Assembly: GCF_002567005.1 (NCBI RefSeq)
Contig: NZ_NUZU01000037.1
Coordinates: forward strand, 119,106-183,105
Origin: Bacillus sp. AFS073361
Lineage (GTDB): Bacteria > Bacillota > Bacilli > Bacillales > Cytobacillaceae
Reading direction: 5' to 3'
Length of the DNA stretch: 64,000 nucleotides
Within the stretch, counting starts at the first letter, position 1. Every line of letters begins with the position of its first letter. A program made the translations under genes and the position numbers. Below are positions 1 through 9,254 of this stretch, piece by piece. The notes beneath the pieces were generated by a model. The model did not search any database, was not told where the DNA came from, and saw nothing but the letters and a program-made list of their open reading frames with translations.

Positions 1-549
1 GACGATGAATCGTTAATTGATTTCTTTGCGATGTGTGAAAAATGGAATGTCCCTATATTTATTCATCCATGGGAAACACTGGGCGGAGACCGTTTTTCCT
101 CACATAACTTAATGTATACGGTTGGAATGCCAAGTGAAACAGCACTAGCTGCTGCCAGTTTAATCCTAGGTGGTGTTATCGAGAAATTTCCTGGACTAAA
201 AATTTGTTTTTCTCATGGAGGCGGTTCATTACCTTACATTCTTCCAAGACTTGATCATGGATGGAATGTGTGGCCGCATTTGCAGCTTACGGAGAAGCCG
301 CCAAGTTTTTATGCTAAGAAATTTTTCTATGATTCAATTGTTAATAACCCTGTTAATATCAAATTTTTAGTTGGAAAATTTGGTGCAGAACAAGTGATTA
401 TGGGGTCGGATTATCCATTTTTACTACGGGAAACTCCACCTGGAAGGATTATTGATGACACACTCACCCTAAGTGAAGAACAGAAACGGGCGATGCTTGG
501 TGAAAATGCACTTAGATTTTTAAATTTACCAGTTAATCAACTAATTTAA
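1..549 (+). CDS. nbaD: 2-amino-3-carboxymuconate-6-semialdehyde decarboxylase, 5'-truncated by the window
   Basis: Amidohydrolase_2-family decarboxylase that removes CO2 from 2-amino-3-carboxymuconate semialdehyde to give 2-aminomuconate semialdehyde, diverting the kynurenine pathway from NAD synthesis to catabolism. The frame is open from base 1, so the N-terminal half lies outside the window. Visible family landmarks are a metal-ligand IHPW, the SHGGG segment, and GSDYPF with the late metal/catalytic Asp, all typical of ACMSD. It is followed after 20 bp by the deaminase and dehydrogenase of the same route, which supports the assignment over a generic amidohydrolase. The symbol follows the Pseudomonas nba pathway. 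Confidence 0.85.
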   Translation, partial: DDESLIDFFAMCEKWNVPIFIHPWETLGGDRFSSHNLMYTVGMPSETALAAASLILGGVIEKFPGLKICFSHGGGSLPYILPRLDHGWNVWPHLQLTEKPPSFYAKKFFYDSIVNNPVNIKFLVGKFGAEQVIMGSDYPFLLRETPPGRIIDDTLTLSEEQKRAMLGENALRFLNLPVNQLI

Positions 550-569
550 CCAGAAAGAAGGATGAAAAA

Positions 570-1046
570 ATGATAGACAAAGTGATGACTCCAGAAGAAA
601 GATTAAAGGAACTAGGAATAAAGCTGCCGGCTCTCCGCCCTGCATCAGGTAATTATGTTAGCTGTGTACGAACAGGGAATCTAATTTTCACATCAGGTCA
701 GGGTACTGATGAATACCGGGGAAAACTTGGTGACGATGTTTCGATAGAAGTAGGCTACCAAGCGGCAAGACAATGTATGCTTAATCTATTAGCAGTAATC
801 AAGAATGAACTTGGCGACCTTAGCAAAGTGAAACGGATTGTCAAAATCCTGGGTATGGTCAACAGCACTACTGATTTTAAAGACCATCCAAAAGTAATGA
901 ATGGATCCTCCGATTTGTTGGTGGAAGTGTTTGGTGAAAAGGGAAGGCATGCGAGATCAGCAATAGGTATGGCACAACTGCCACACAATAATGCAGTAGA
1001 GGTCGAGATGATTGTAGAAGTTTGGGAAGGTGAAATTGGTGAGTAA
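570..1046 (+). CDS. nbaF: RidA-family 2-aminomuconate deaminase
   Basis: A 158-residue Rid/YjgF-family protein. In this operon it most likely hydrolyses 2-aminomuconate to 4-oxalocrotonate and ammonia; the characterised bacterial 2-aminomuconate deaminases of the nba/amn pathways are Rid-fold proteins. The sequence shows the Rid core, including IFTSGQG near the N-terminus and the C-terminal RHARSAIGMAQLP segment with the conserved Arg that holds the substrate carboxylate. The ATG at 570 has a GAAGGATG ribosome site just upstream. Its stop overlaps the start of the aldehyde dehydrogenase, implying coupled translation. A generic imine deaminase role is the alternative, but the neighbours argue against it. 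Confidence 0.8.
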   Translation: MIDKVMTPEERLKELGIKLPALRPASGNYVSCVRTGNLIFTSGQGTDEYRGKLGDDVSIEVGYQAARQCMLNLLAVIKNELGDLSKVKRIVKILGMVNSTTDFKDHPKVMNGSSDLLVEVFGEKGRHARSAIGMAQLPHNNAVEVEMIVEVWEGEIGE

Positions 1047-2505
1047 GGTCATAGAAAAACAAATACAAATTAACAATGCCAAGTTATTTATCAATGGAGA
1101 ATATGTAAGCGCTATTTCAGGGGAAACTTTTGACACACTTAATCCAGCCACAAATCAAAAATTAGCCGAAGTTGCTAGTGCTAGTGAGCAAGATGTTGAA
1201 AGAGCAATACAGATTGCCAAGCGCACCTATGATAGTGGTATTTGGAGTAAAATGCCAGTTGAAGAAAGAGCAAAGATTCTTTGCCGAATGGCGGATCTTG
1301 TTATGGAACGAGTCGAGGAATTAGCGTTAATTGAAACATTAGATGTAGGTAAGCCAATAAGAGAAAGCAGAGATTTTGATATCCCGCGCGCAGCATCAAA
1401 CTTAAGATTCTTTGCAGAAATGGCAAAATACATGAATCATGAGCATTACGAACAATCCAAGCATATGAGCTATACCAAATACGCTCCAGCCGGTGTCACA
1501 AGCTTAATCATTCCTTGGAATTTACCATTCATGCAAATGACATGGAAAGCTTCCGCCGCGTTAGCGGCTGGTAATACCGTGATTGTTAAACCAGCATCCT
1601 ATACGCCACTAAGTGCAGTCATGTTAGGTGAAATTGCCAACGAAGCAGGATTACCACCCGGCGTGTTGAATATACTGACAGGTCCAGGTGGAACAGTGGG
1701 AACCGCAATGACCACTCATCCATACGTCCGCAGAATTTCCTTTGTCGGGGAAAGTTCTACTGGTAAAACGGTTATGAGAAATGCAGCATCACAACTAATT
1801 CCCGTATCATTAGAATTGGGCGGCAAATCTGCCAATATCGTCTTTGAGGATGCAGACTTAGATGAAGCTGTCGCAGGCTCCATTGAAGCGATTTTTAGAA
1901 ATCAGGGAGAAATCTGTTTAGCTGGTTCCCGTTTACTAGTACAAGAATCGATTTACGATAAATTCCTTGAAAAATTTGTTGCTGCAGCAAAGAACATTAG
2001 AGTGGGCGATCCATTGGATGAAAAGACCGATATGGGCGCACTGATTACTAAAGGTCATTTAGAAACTGTTGATCATTATGTCCAAATTGGACTTTCTGAA
2101 GGGGCGAAACTTGCTGTAGGAGGTAAGCGTGTGGCTGGATTGTCAGAAGGGAACTTTTACGAGCCAACCGTGCTCTATGATGTAAATAACAAAATGAGAG
2201 TCGCACAAGAAGAAATCTTTGGCCCAGTATTAGTCGTCATTCCATTTAAAACGGAAGAGGAAGCGATTCAAATTGCTAACGATTCGATTTATGGTTTAGC
2301 AGGAGTAGTTTGGTCAAATGATTTAAGACGTGCTCATCGGGTAGCCTCTCAAATCGAATCAGGCTTATTCTGGATCAATTGCTGGTATTATCGTGATTTA
2401 AGAACACCATTTGGTGGTTCAAAGGCGAGCGGAATTGGTCGTGAAGGCGGTCGTCATAGTTTTGAATTTTATACAGAAGCCAAAACCATTACAATGAAAT
2501 TATAA
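1039..2505 (+). CDS. nbaE: 2-aminomuconate semialdehyde dehydrogenase (ALDH superfamily)
   Basis: NAD-dependent aldehyde dehydrogenase of normal length (488 residues) that should oxidise 2-aminomuconate 6-semialdehyde to 2-aminomuconate. The catalytic pair is clear: Glu259 in LELGGKS and nucleophile Cys293 in GEICLAGS, with the PWN segment and the C-terminal PFGGSKASGIGREGG typical of the hydroxymuconic semialdehyde dehydrogenase branch. I place the start at the GTG at 1039 because AAGGTG lies five bases upstream; an in-frame GTG at 1030 is the alternative. It overlaps the 3' end of the deaminase gene. Substrate specificity is inferred from the operon. Confidence 0.87.
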   Translation: MSKVIEKQIQINNAKLFINGEYVSAISGETFDTLNPATNQKLAEVASASEQDVERAIQIAKRTYDSGIWSKMPVEERAKILCRMADLVMERVEELALIETLDVGKPIRESRDFDIPRAASNLRFFAEMAKYMNHEHYEQSKHMSYTKYAPAGVTSLIIPWNLPFMQMTWKASAALAAGNTVIVKPASYTPLSAVMLGEIANEAGLPPGVLNILTGPGGTVGTAMTTHPYVRRISFVGESSTGKTVMRNAASQLIPVSLELGGKSANIVFEDADLDEAVAGSIEAIFRNQGEICLAGSRLLVQESIYDKFLEKFVAAAKNIRVGDPLDEKTDMGALITKGHLETVDHYVQIGLSEGAKLAVGGKRVAGLSEGNFYEPTVLYDVNNKMRVAQEEIFGPVLVVIPFKTEEEAIQIANDSIYGLAGVVWSNDLRRAHRVASQIESGLFWINCWYYRDLRTPFGGSKASGIGREGGRHSFEFYTEAKTITMKL

Positions 2506-2512
2506 AATAAAG

Positions 2513-2539
2513 TAAAAGGTGGCTGGAAGGCCACTTTTT
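2513..2539 (+). terminator. weak intra-operon hairpin with T-run
   Basis: GTGGC and GCCAC arms around a six-base loop, followed by TTTTT, lie between the dehydrogenase and hydratase genes. The stem is short, so it probably attenuates or processes the operon mRNA rather than ending it. Confidence 0.4.
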
Positions 2540-2574
2540 AACTATGAATATTGAAAAGGAAGGTGGAGGAGGAA

Positions 2575-3354
2575 ATGGAAATATTAGTAGAGGGAATTGC
2601 GAATGAATTAATCAATGCAGAAAGTCATCAATATTCTGTCTCACCACTAACGGAGCGCTATTCGGAACTAACTGTAGGCGATGCCTATCAAATTCAACTC
2701 GCAGTCATCGATAAAAAGTTAATAGAGGGACATAAAGTAATTGGGAAAAAGGTTGGGCTAACCAGTATCGCAATGCAGCAAATGCTAGGCGTGGATGAGC
2801 CTGATTATGGCCACCTGTTAGATACTATGAAAATAGCAGATGAAGAAACAGTAAAAATTGCTGATTTTATCAGTCCGAAGGTTGAAGCGGAAATTGGTTT
2901 TATTTTGGAACATGACTTGGTTGGGCCAAATGTGAATTATTTAGATGTGTTAATGGCTACCAAATATGTAGTACCTACCATCGAAATTATTGACAGCCGT
3001 ATTTCTGACTGGAAAATCAAGTTGGTTGATACGGTAGCAGATAATGGCTCGTCTGCGAGAGTAGTAGTTGGAAAGAAAATGAGTCCTATAGAAGGCATTG
3101 ATTTGCGAACCCAAGGAATGGTACTTTATAAAAATGATGTGCTTGTGGCTACAGGATCAGGAGCGGCCGCTCTTGGACACCCCGCACAAGCAGTCGCATG
3201 GTTAGCCAATAAATTACATGAATTTGGGATTACTCTTAAAGCGGGTGAGTTAATTCTTCCCGGTGCACTTTCTGGTGCCATTGCAGTAAACCAAGGTGAC
3301 ATGATTGGTGCAGATTTTGGTCCATTAGGAACTGTATCTGTAACATTTGAGTAA
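2575..3354 (+). CDS. nbaH: 2-oxopent-4-enoate (2-keto-4-pentenoate) hydratase
   Basis: A 259-residue fumarylacetoacetase-fold hydratase that adds water to 2-hydroxypenta-2,4-dienoate to give 4-hydroxy-2-oxovalerate. It matches the DmpE/MhpD pattern closely: VIGKKVGLTS near residue 60, the metal-binding PKVEAEIGF segment, EIIDSRISDWKIKLVDTVAD, and GAAALGHPAQAVAWLAN. SRISDWKIK is the hydratase-type variant, unlike the SRYLDFKF form of the next gene, which separates the two paralogues. The ATG at 2575 follows a GGAGGAGG site; the upstream in-frame TTG at 2551 lacks one. The next enzymes (aldolase, acylating acetaldehyde dehydrogenase) are not in this window. Confidence 0.87.
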   Translation: MEILVEGIANELINAESHQYSVSPLTERYSELTVGDAYQIQLAVIDKKLIEGHKVIGKKVGLTSIAMQQMLGVDEPDYGHLLDTMKIADEETVKIADFISPKVEAEIGFILEHDLVGPNVNYLDVLMATKYVVPTIEIIDSRISDWKIKLVDTVADNGSSARVVVGKKMSPIEGIDLRTQGMVLYKNDVLVATGSGAAALGHPAQAVAWLANKLHEFGITLKAGELILPGALSGAIAVNQGDMIGADFGPLGTVSVTFE

Positions 3355-3398
3355 GTGAGTTTTTCTCGAATATAAATATTAAAAGTGGAGGTACCATT

Positions 3399-4187
3399 AT
3401 GTCGCTGTTGCAAGGAACAGAACAAGAAATCGTAAACTACCTATTAGCTGCAGAAAAGAACAAGCTGGAAGTCGAAAAAATTACCACTAGTTATCCGACA
3501 CTATCATTTGAGCAAGCCTATGAAATACAACAAAAATTAATTGAGCAAAAAGAACAGAAGGGGCTTCGCCGAATTGGTGTAAAACTAGGTTTAACAAGTA
3601 AGGCAAAGCAGGAGATGATGGGTGTCCATGAAGCTATCTACGGTTATTTAATGGATGATATGCTTGTACCTGAATGGGAACCCGTTCCATTTAGCAGTTT
3701 TATACATCCTAAGGCAGAACCCGAAATTGCTTTCTTGATTAATGAAGATATCCAAGGAACTAGTGTTACAGCTGAGGATATTCTAAAGGTGACGAAATAT
3801 GTCGCACCAGCAATCGAGATTATTGATAGCCGTTATTTAGATTTCAAGTTCACACTAGTAGATGTCATTGCGGATAACTGTTCTTCCGCAAAATTTATTG
3901 TAGGCAGCAAATGGGTATCGCCGGATGCTTTAAACCAGAAAGAAATTGGTGTTTATATGTCTAAGAATTCACAGGTTGCAACAACGGGAAGCAGTGCTGC
4001 TGTATTAGGAGATCCAGCTGCTGCCGTTGCTTGGGCTGTAAATAAGCTCGGCGAAACTGATCGGGGATTAAAGAAAGGCGATATCGTTCTTAGTGGCGCT
4101 ATAACAGAAGCCATTAGCTTTCAACCAGGTGATACCATTTTGGCACAATTTGCGGAACTAGGCAGTGTTTCTTTTACTAGTAAATAA
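3399..4187 (+). CDS. nbaG: 4-oxalocrotonate (2-oxo-3-hexenedioate) decarboxylase
   Basis: A 262-residue paralogue of the preceding hydratase. It carries the decarboxylase signature IIDSRYLDFKFTLVDVIADN, matching DmpH/XylI-type enzymes, together with HPKAEPEIAF for the metal site and SAAVLGDPAAAVAWAVNKL. It should convert 2-oxo-3-hexenedioate to 2-oxopent-4-enoate, handing product to the hydratase. In the meta-cleavage pathways these two enzymes form a physical complex, which fits their adjacency. The ATG at 3399 has a GGAGG site ten bases upstream. Confidence 0.86.
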   Translation: MSLLQGTEQEIVNYLLAAEKNKLEVEKITTSYPTLSFEQAYEIQQKLIEQKEQKGLRRIGVKLGLTSKAKQEMMGVHEAIYGYLMDDMLVPEWEPVPFSSFIHPKAEPEIAFLINEDIQGTSVTAEDILKVTKYVAPAIEIIDSRYLDFKFTLVDVIADNCSSAKFIVGSKWVSPDALNQKEIGVYMSKNSQVATTGSSAAVLGDPAAAVAWAVNKLGETDRGLKKGDIVLSGAITEAISFQPGDTILAQFAELGSVSFTSK

Positions 4188-4241
4188 TCAGACTGCTTCA
4201 TAATTTATATAACATGGTGTGGAAGATTGGAGGAGATACAT

Positions 4242-5513
4242 ATGCATATAACTTTAAAATATGCAAAACAATTAGACAGAGAAGATAGCCTTAATAGATT
4301 TAGAGAAGAATTTTACATAAAACCGAATTCCATCTATATGGATGGGAATTCATTGGGCCTTCTATCGAAAAGAGCAGAGCGGACGCTGTTGGAGTCATTA
4401 AATGATTGGAAAGAGCATGGGATTGACGGCTGGACAAATGGGAAACACCCTTGGTTTTTTTTATCGGAAAAACTAGGAGAGATGCTTGCTCCATTAGTAG
4501 GTGCTTCAGCTAATGAAGTAATTGTAACAGGTTCCACAACGGTCAATTTGCATCAGTTAGTTGCTACTTTTTATAAGCCAGAAGGTACAAGAACAAAAAT
4601 TTTGGCTGATGAATTAACTTTTCCTTCAGATATCTATGCACTGCAAAGCCAACTTCGCATTCATGGGTTGGATCCAGAGACACATCTTGTACGTGTAAAA
4701 AGCCGTGACGGACGCTTTTTAGAGGAAGAAGATATTATTAATGCAATGACAGATGAGATTGCACTGATCATTCTGCCGACCGTCCTATATCGAAGCGGCC
4801 AAATATTAGATATGAAACGTCTAACAGCAGAAGCCAATAAGAGAGGAATACTAATTGGTTTTGATGGGTGTCATTCGATTGGAGCGATTCCGCATTCGTT
4901 TAGTGAATGGGGCGTTGATTTTGCCTATTGGTGCAATTACAAACATTTAAATGGCGGTCCTGGAAGTGTGGGCGGTTTATATGTGAATTCTAAACATTTT
5001 GGTACAGCCCCAGGTTTGGCTGGCTGGTTCGGTTCGAAAAAAGAGAAACAATTTGATATGGAGCACACACTTACACCGGCTGATTCCGCAGGAGCCTATC
5101 AAATTGGGACACCACATGTATTGAGTCTTGCTCCGTTACTAGGCGCATTGGAGATTTTTGCAGAAGCAGGAATTGAAAATATTCGTGCTAAGTCATTAAA
5201 GATTAATCAATTATTAATGGACCTACTGGATCAAGAGGCAGCAGGCATGGGATTTACAATTGGAAACCCAGTTGAGGATTTCCGCCGTGGGGGTCATGTA
5301 AGCTTAGAGCATATAGAGGCAGCACGAATTTGTAAAGCGTTGAAAGAAAATGGGATCATTCCAGATTTCCGTGCTCCAAACATCATTCGTCTTGCTCCTG
5401 TCGCGCTTTATACCTCATATACGGATGTTTGGGAAGTTGTCCAGATTCTTAAGAAGATTATGAATGAAAAGCAATATGAAAAGTTTAAAAATGAACGTGA
5501 AGTCGTTGCTTAA
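4242..5513 (+). CDS. kynU: kynureninase
   Basis: PLP-dependent fold-type I enzyme of 423 residues that cleaves kynurenine or 3-hydroxykynurenine to (3-hydroxy)anthranilate and alanine. The PLP lysine is Lys234 in [12 protein letters not shown], and the [10 protein letters not shown] segment holds the cofactor-ring Asp. MDGNSLGLL at the N-terminus is also characteristic. The ATG at 4242 sits six bases after GGAGGAG; the in-frame TTG at 4227 overlaps that site and is rejected. With the ACMS decarboxylase in the same operon the likely substrate is 3-hydroxykynurenine, although the monooxygenase and 3-hydroxyanthranilate dioxygenase are not seen here. Confidence 0.95.
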   Translation: MHITLKYAKQLDREDSLNRFREEFYIKPNSIYMDGNSLGLLSKRAERTLLESLNDWKEHGIDGWTNGKHPWFFLSEKLGEMLAPLVGASANEVIVTGSTTVNLHQLVATFYKPEGTRTKILADELTFPSDIYALQSQLRIHGLDPETHLVRVKSRDGRFLEEEDIINAMTDEIALIILPTVLYRSGQILDMKRLTAEANKRGILIGFDGCHSIGAIPHSFSEWGVDFAYWCNYKHLNGGPGSVGGLYVNSKHFGTAPGLAGWFGSKKEKQFDMEHTLTPADSAGAYQIGTPHVLSLAPLLGALEIFAEAGIENIRAKSLKINQLLMDLLDQEAAGMGFTIGNPVEDFRRGGHVSLEHIEAARICKALKENGIIPDFRAPNIIRLAPVALYTSYTDVWEVVQILKKIMNEKQYEKFKNEREVVA

Positions 5514-5536
5514 CTAAAGGGTCGAGGAGGAAATAT

Positions 5537-6949
5537 ATGGCGAATAATAATTTTAATAACGGAAATGGATCAGGATTAAAGCGTGAATTAAAAACCAGTC
5601 AACTGACTATGATTGCGATGGGTTGTGCGATTGGAACAGGTCTTTTCCTTGGCAGCGGTCTTGCAATCAGTACTGCTGGCCCAAGTGTATTAATCAGTTA
5701 CGCGATTGGTGCCTTCATTGTCTTACTTTTAATGGGATGTTTATCAGAAATGACGGTGGCCCATCCAACTTCAGGGTCGTTTGGAACCATATCTGAGAAG
5801 TATATAAGCCCGTTCGCAGGTTATCTGGTCCGCTATTCGTATTGGATTGCAAATGTTCTTGCTGTTGGAGTAGAAGTAAGTGCCATTGCAGTATATATGA
5901 AATATTGGTTTCCAGGTGTCCCTGGGTTTGTCTGGATTTTATTGTTCGCCGCTGTCCTAATTTATGTAAATGCAACAAGTGTCAATACTTTTGCAACATT
6001 TGAATATTGGTTTTCTATGATCAAAATTAGTGCCATCGTTGGATTCATTCTCCTTGGAGCATATGTTTTCATAGGAGGGCAGTCTAAGCCGGAAATGGGA
6101 CCTGAGAACTTCGTTAATGAAGGTGGTTTCTTACCGTTCGGCACGTGGGGAATGTGGGTCGCTATCTTTATTTCTCTATTTAGCTTTTTAGGTACGGAAT
6201 TGATCGCCGTTACTGCTGGAGAAGCCAAGGATCCAGATGTTGCGGTACCAAAAGCTTTGAAAGCAACCGTCTTTCGTTTATCGACATTTTATATTATTAC
6301 TATTGGCATTATGTTAATGATTGTTCCGTGGAAATCAGCCGGAGTGGAGGAAAGTCCTTTCGTAAAAGTGATGGAACTCTTAAATATTCCAGGGGCAAGT
6401 GGAATTATGAATTTTATTATTTTAACAGCGGCTCTCTCGGCCATGAATAGTCAGCTTTATGCTTCGACACGAATGATGTTTTCTCTATCACGAGGAAATT
6501 ATGCACCTGCCTTTTTAGGTAAATTAAGCAAAAAAGGAGTACCGTTAAGTGCTCTTACCGTTTCTACTTTGGGAATATTTCTTGCTGCAGCAGTCAATGC
6601 CTTATTACCTGACTCGTCATATGCCTTTATGATGGGAATATCTATGTTTGGTGCCATTTTTACATGGTTTATGGTGTTTGTTTCTCATTTATTTTTCAGA
6701 AGAAAGTGGGAAAAATCAGGAGGACGGAAATTGCCAGTTAAAATGCCAGGATTTCCTTATTTGACGCTTTTAGGAGCAATTCTTCTGCTCAGTTTAATGA
6801 TCACCACATGGTTTACAGGTTTTAAAATCATGCTTCAATTCGGTGTTCCATGGTTATTATTTTTAACGGCAGCCTATTTTATTTTTAAAAGAAGAATCAA
6901 CCCTAAAAAGAATGAGTCTGAAGCAATTTTAAACAAAAAGGTAAATTAA
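5537..6949 (+). CDS. APC-family amino acid permease, probably tryptophan/kynurenine uptake
   Basis: A 470-residue, 12-TM amino acid transporter of the APC superfamily (AAT family). The first helix carries GCAIGTGLFLGSG, the family substrate-binding GxGxF-type motif, and the segment after it (ISTAGPSVLISYAIG) is typical of aromatic, lysine and GABA permeases. It sits between kynU and kynA with an ideal CGAGGAGG site, so it is translated as part of the tryptophan catabolic operon. Import of tryptophan or kynurenine is the natural inference; sequence alone does not fix the substrate. Confidence 0.83.
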   Translation: MANNNFNNGNGSGLKRELKTSQLTMIAMGCAIGTGLFLGSGLAISTAGPSVLISYAIGAFIVLLLMGCLSEMTVAHPTSGSFGTISEKYISPFAGYLVRYSYWIANVLAVGVEVSAIAVYMKYWFPGVPGFVWILLFAAVLIYVNATSVNTFATFEYWFSMIKISAIVGFILLGAYVFIGGQSKPEMGPENFVNEGGFLPFGTWGMWVAIFISLFSFLGTELIAVTAGEAKDPDVAVPKALKATVFRLSTFYIITIGIMLMIVPWKSAGVEESPFVKVMELLNIPGASGIMNFIILTAALSAMNSQLYASTRMMFSLSRGNYAPAFLGKLSKKGVPLSALTVSTLGIFLAAAVNALLPDSSYAFMMGISMFGAIFTWFMVFVSHLFFRRKWEKSGGRKLPVKMPGFPYLTLLGAILLLSLMITTWFTGFKIMLQFGVPWLLFLTAAYFIFKRRINPKKNESEAILNKKVN

Positions 6950-6993
6950 TTCCTAAAAATATAACTACATTAGAATGATGGAGGACTAATACC

Positions 6994-7842
6994 ATGAACT
7001 CACAAGAAAAAAACACGAACAACGGTCTAGAGAAAACGATTCAAACTGATTTTCAAAAATCTATGTCTTACGGAGATTATCTTCAACTTGATAAGATCTT
7101 AACTAGTCAGCATCGGGTATCTGATCACCATGATGAAATGTTATTTATTGTTATCCATCAAGCTAGTGAATTATGGATGAAATTAATCATTCATGAATTA
7201 ACTGCTGCAATTGAATATATACAAAACAATGATTTAGAGCCTTCATTCAAGATCCTTTCGCGTGTTTCGAGGATACAACAGCAATTGATCCAGTCATGGA
7301 GTGTTCTTTCGACGCTGACACCTTCAGAATACTTGGAGTTTAGGGATAAATTGGGGCAATCTTCTGGATTCCAGTCTTATCAGAATCGTTTGATTGAATT
7401 TGCTTTAGGAAACAAAAATGCTCATACACTAGCAGTCTATCAACATCAAACAGAGCTATATGAAAAAATGCAAGCGGCCCTGCATCAACCAAGTATTTAT
7501 GATGCTGCGATAAATGCCCTAGTTGCACGTGGACTACCTATTGACCATGAGGTTCGACATCGGGATTTGTCAAAAAACTATGAACCAAATGAGAGTGTAG
7601 AAGAAGCATGGCTAACTGTCTATCGAAATGTGGATCAATACTGGGACCTGTACGAATTGGCAGAGAAGTTAGTAGATATCGGTAATCAACAGCAATTATG
7701 GCGATTTAACCATATGAGTACCGTAGAAAGAATCATTGGTCATAAGCAGGGGACTGGTGGGTCTTCAGGTGTGACCTATTTAAAAAGAGTCCTAGATCAA
7801 CAATTTTTCCCCGAGCTGTGGAGTTTACGGACAAAGTTATAA
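6994..7842 (+). CDS. kynA: tryptophan 2,3-dioxygenase
   Basis: Heme dioxygenase of 282 residues that opens the indole ring of L-tryptophan to N-formylkynurenine, the first step of the pathway. The proximal heme ligand is His240 in [13 protein letters not shown], the same position as in the Xanthomonas enzyme. The substrate site segment [13 protein letters not shown] and the C-terminal [11 protein letters not shown] loop are intact. It is the last gene of the operon before a strong terminator. No formamidase (kynB) is in the window. Confidence 0.95.
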   Translation: MNSQEKNTNNGLEKTIQTDFQKSMSYGDYLQLDKILTSQHRVSDHHDEMLFIVIHQASELWMKLIIHELTAAIEYIQNNDLEPSFKILSRVSRIQQQLIQSWSVLSTLTPSEYLEFRDKLGQSSGFQSYQNRLIEFALGNKNAHTLAVYQHQTELYEKMQAALHQPSIYDAAINALVARGLPIDHEVRHRDLSKNYEPNESVEEAWLTVYRNVDQYWDLYELAEKLVDIGNQQQLWRFNHMSTVERIIGHKQGTGGSSGVTYLKRVLDQQFFPELWSLRTKL

Positions 7843-7865
7843 AATAGATGGTAATGATGGAAAAG

Positions 7866-7905
7866 ACCGCGAAACCTTGCTTGATGAGGTATGCGGTTTT
7901 TTTTA
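7866..7905 (+). terminator. terminator of the kyn/nba operon
   Basis: ACCGC/GCGGT outer stem with an ACCT/AGGT inner stem, then eight T. It lies 23 bp after the kynA stop. Confidence 0.85.
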
Positions 7906-7998
7906 TGTAAATAAAATGCTGAGGTGCATATTACATAAATTAGTGCATTTTGGTAAATATAAAATAATCTGAGGAAAGAGGAGGAAGAGAGAATACCT

Positions 7999-8967
7999 AT
8001 GTGGAAAAAAGCTAGTCTAAAACCGCAAAAAAGCTCAGGGAATACTGCTTCCTCCGGAGATCTTATAAACAAAATTTTGATTGAGAATGTAGGACAAATT
8101 AAAGAGGATTTAGGTGATTGCTCTGATTTGATTGTTCGGATGATCAAGCATAAAGAAAATCCGTTTGCTTTTGCAGTCATTCATATTGACGGAATATCAA
8201 ATACACCTAAAATTGACGAACATGTAATAGAACCAATTTTAACAAATAAGTTTGACCCAGCTTCTAGAACAATAAAAGATGAATTACAACAAGTAATCGC
8301 TGTCACAAACATTAAGGAAAAAAACTCTTTTAAAGACATCCTTTCAGCAATTGTGTCTGGTGGCACCGTGATTTTAATAGATGGGGATACGAGTGCACTT
8401 ATCCTAGATACAAAAGAAATTGAATCACGCAGTATTGTGGAACCAACCACACAAACCGTTATCCGCGGACCAAAAGACAGCTTTACAGAAAACCTTAGAA
8501 CCAACACCTCACTCGTCAGATCCCGTATCCAAAGTCCAAATTTACGTCTAGACTCTATGAAAATTGGTGAAGTGACTCAAACTCAAGTTGAAATCATGTA
8601 CATCAAGGGGATTGCTGACGAGTCTATTGTAAAAGAAGTGAAGAATCGTCTTCAAAAAATAAAAGTAGACGGTATTTTAGAATCAGCGTATATTGAGGGC
8701 TTTATTGAAGATGAACCTCGTACTCCTTTTCCAACGGTTCAAAATACAGAGCGCCCGGATGCAGTGATTGGAAATTTACTTGAGGGACGCGTGGCCATTT
8801 TTATGACAGGCACTCCCGGCTATGCAAATAGTAATTCCAGTATTATTATTGCTAATTGCTGTGATAAAGAGAAAGTTAAAGCCAGTATCTGCCTAATATT
8901 AAGCATTCTTCTTTTTATTATTACTAGATTTGTTGATCTTTGTAAAAACAAGTGGCAGGAAGGATAA
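7999..8967 (+). pseudogene. decayed GerA-type spore germinant receptor subunit A
   Basis: The first ~270 residues are the N-terminal soluble domain of GerAA/GerKA-type subunits: a DLIVRMI segment, VIHIDG, a GGTVILIDG strand, SRSIVEPTTQTVIRGPKDSF, TNTSLVRSRI and the EGRVAIF lead-in to the membrane domain. An intact subunit continues with four or five membrane helices to about 480-500 residues. Here the homology stops at TGTP near 8815 and the frame reads unrelated sequence to 8967. In the -1 frame the downstream bases encode a hydrophobic segment with a basic tail ending at a TAA at 8894-8896, resembling the C-terminus of a GerB-type subunit. This suggests a deletion that fused gerA to the end of gerB out of frame. 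No gerB or gerC gene remains nearby. Confidence 0.75.
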
Positions 8968-9106
8968 AATAATCAGACTTTTGTTTTATTTTTTTAAACG
9001 AATTTAAAGTCTCATATATACTAAGACCTTGAAGCAGATCAATTATGATACTAACTCCCATAACAAGGGAAAATAAAAGTAAGATTATTAATAATAATTT
9101 TTTCAA
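8924..9106 (-). CDS. possible small membrane protein (60 aa)
   Basis: A TTG-started frame on the minus strand with GGGGTG six bases upstream. It encodes one hydrophobic helix (residues ~3-27, LLLIILLLFSLVMGVSIII) followed by a polar tail with YETLNSFKKIKQK. A promoter-like TTACAA-16-TATATT precedes it on that strand. I do not recognise the family. It overlaps the 3' scar of the gerA remnant by 44 bp, which fits that gene being dead. A longer frame from 9220 has no ribosome site. It could still be a chance frame. Confidence 0.35.
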   Translation of the reverse strand: MKKLLLIILLLFSLVMGVSIIIDLLQGLSIYETLNSFKKIKQKSDYFILPATCFYKDQQI

Positions 9107-9208
9107 GCATATCACCCCGAATTTTTTCCTTATTATTTGTAAATATAGTAAGTTTAGCCTAATTTGTAATATTTTTAACAAAGTTGTAATGTAGACAAGC
9201 CCTTCCGA

Positions 9209-9217
9209 CATAGGATA
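9209..9217 (+). promoter_or_regulatory. possible SigK-type -10 element before the L,D-transpeptidase
   Basis: CATAGGATA fits the CATANNNTA form of mother-cell sigma-K -10 elements, 38 bp before the start codon. The -35 AC pair is at a short distance, so the call is weak. B. subtilis ykuD, the family relative, is expressed late in sporulation. Confidence 0.25.
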
Positions 9218-9254
9218 CACGGATTAGTATTTATGTCTTATAGGAGGGGTTAGG

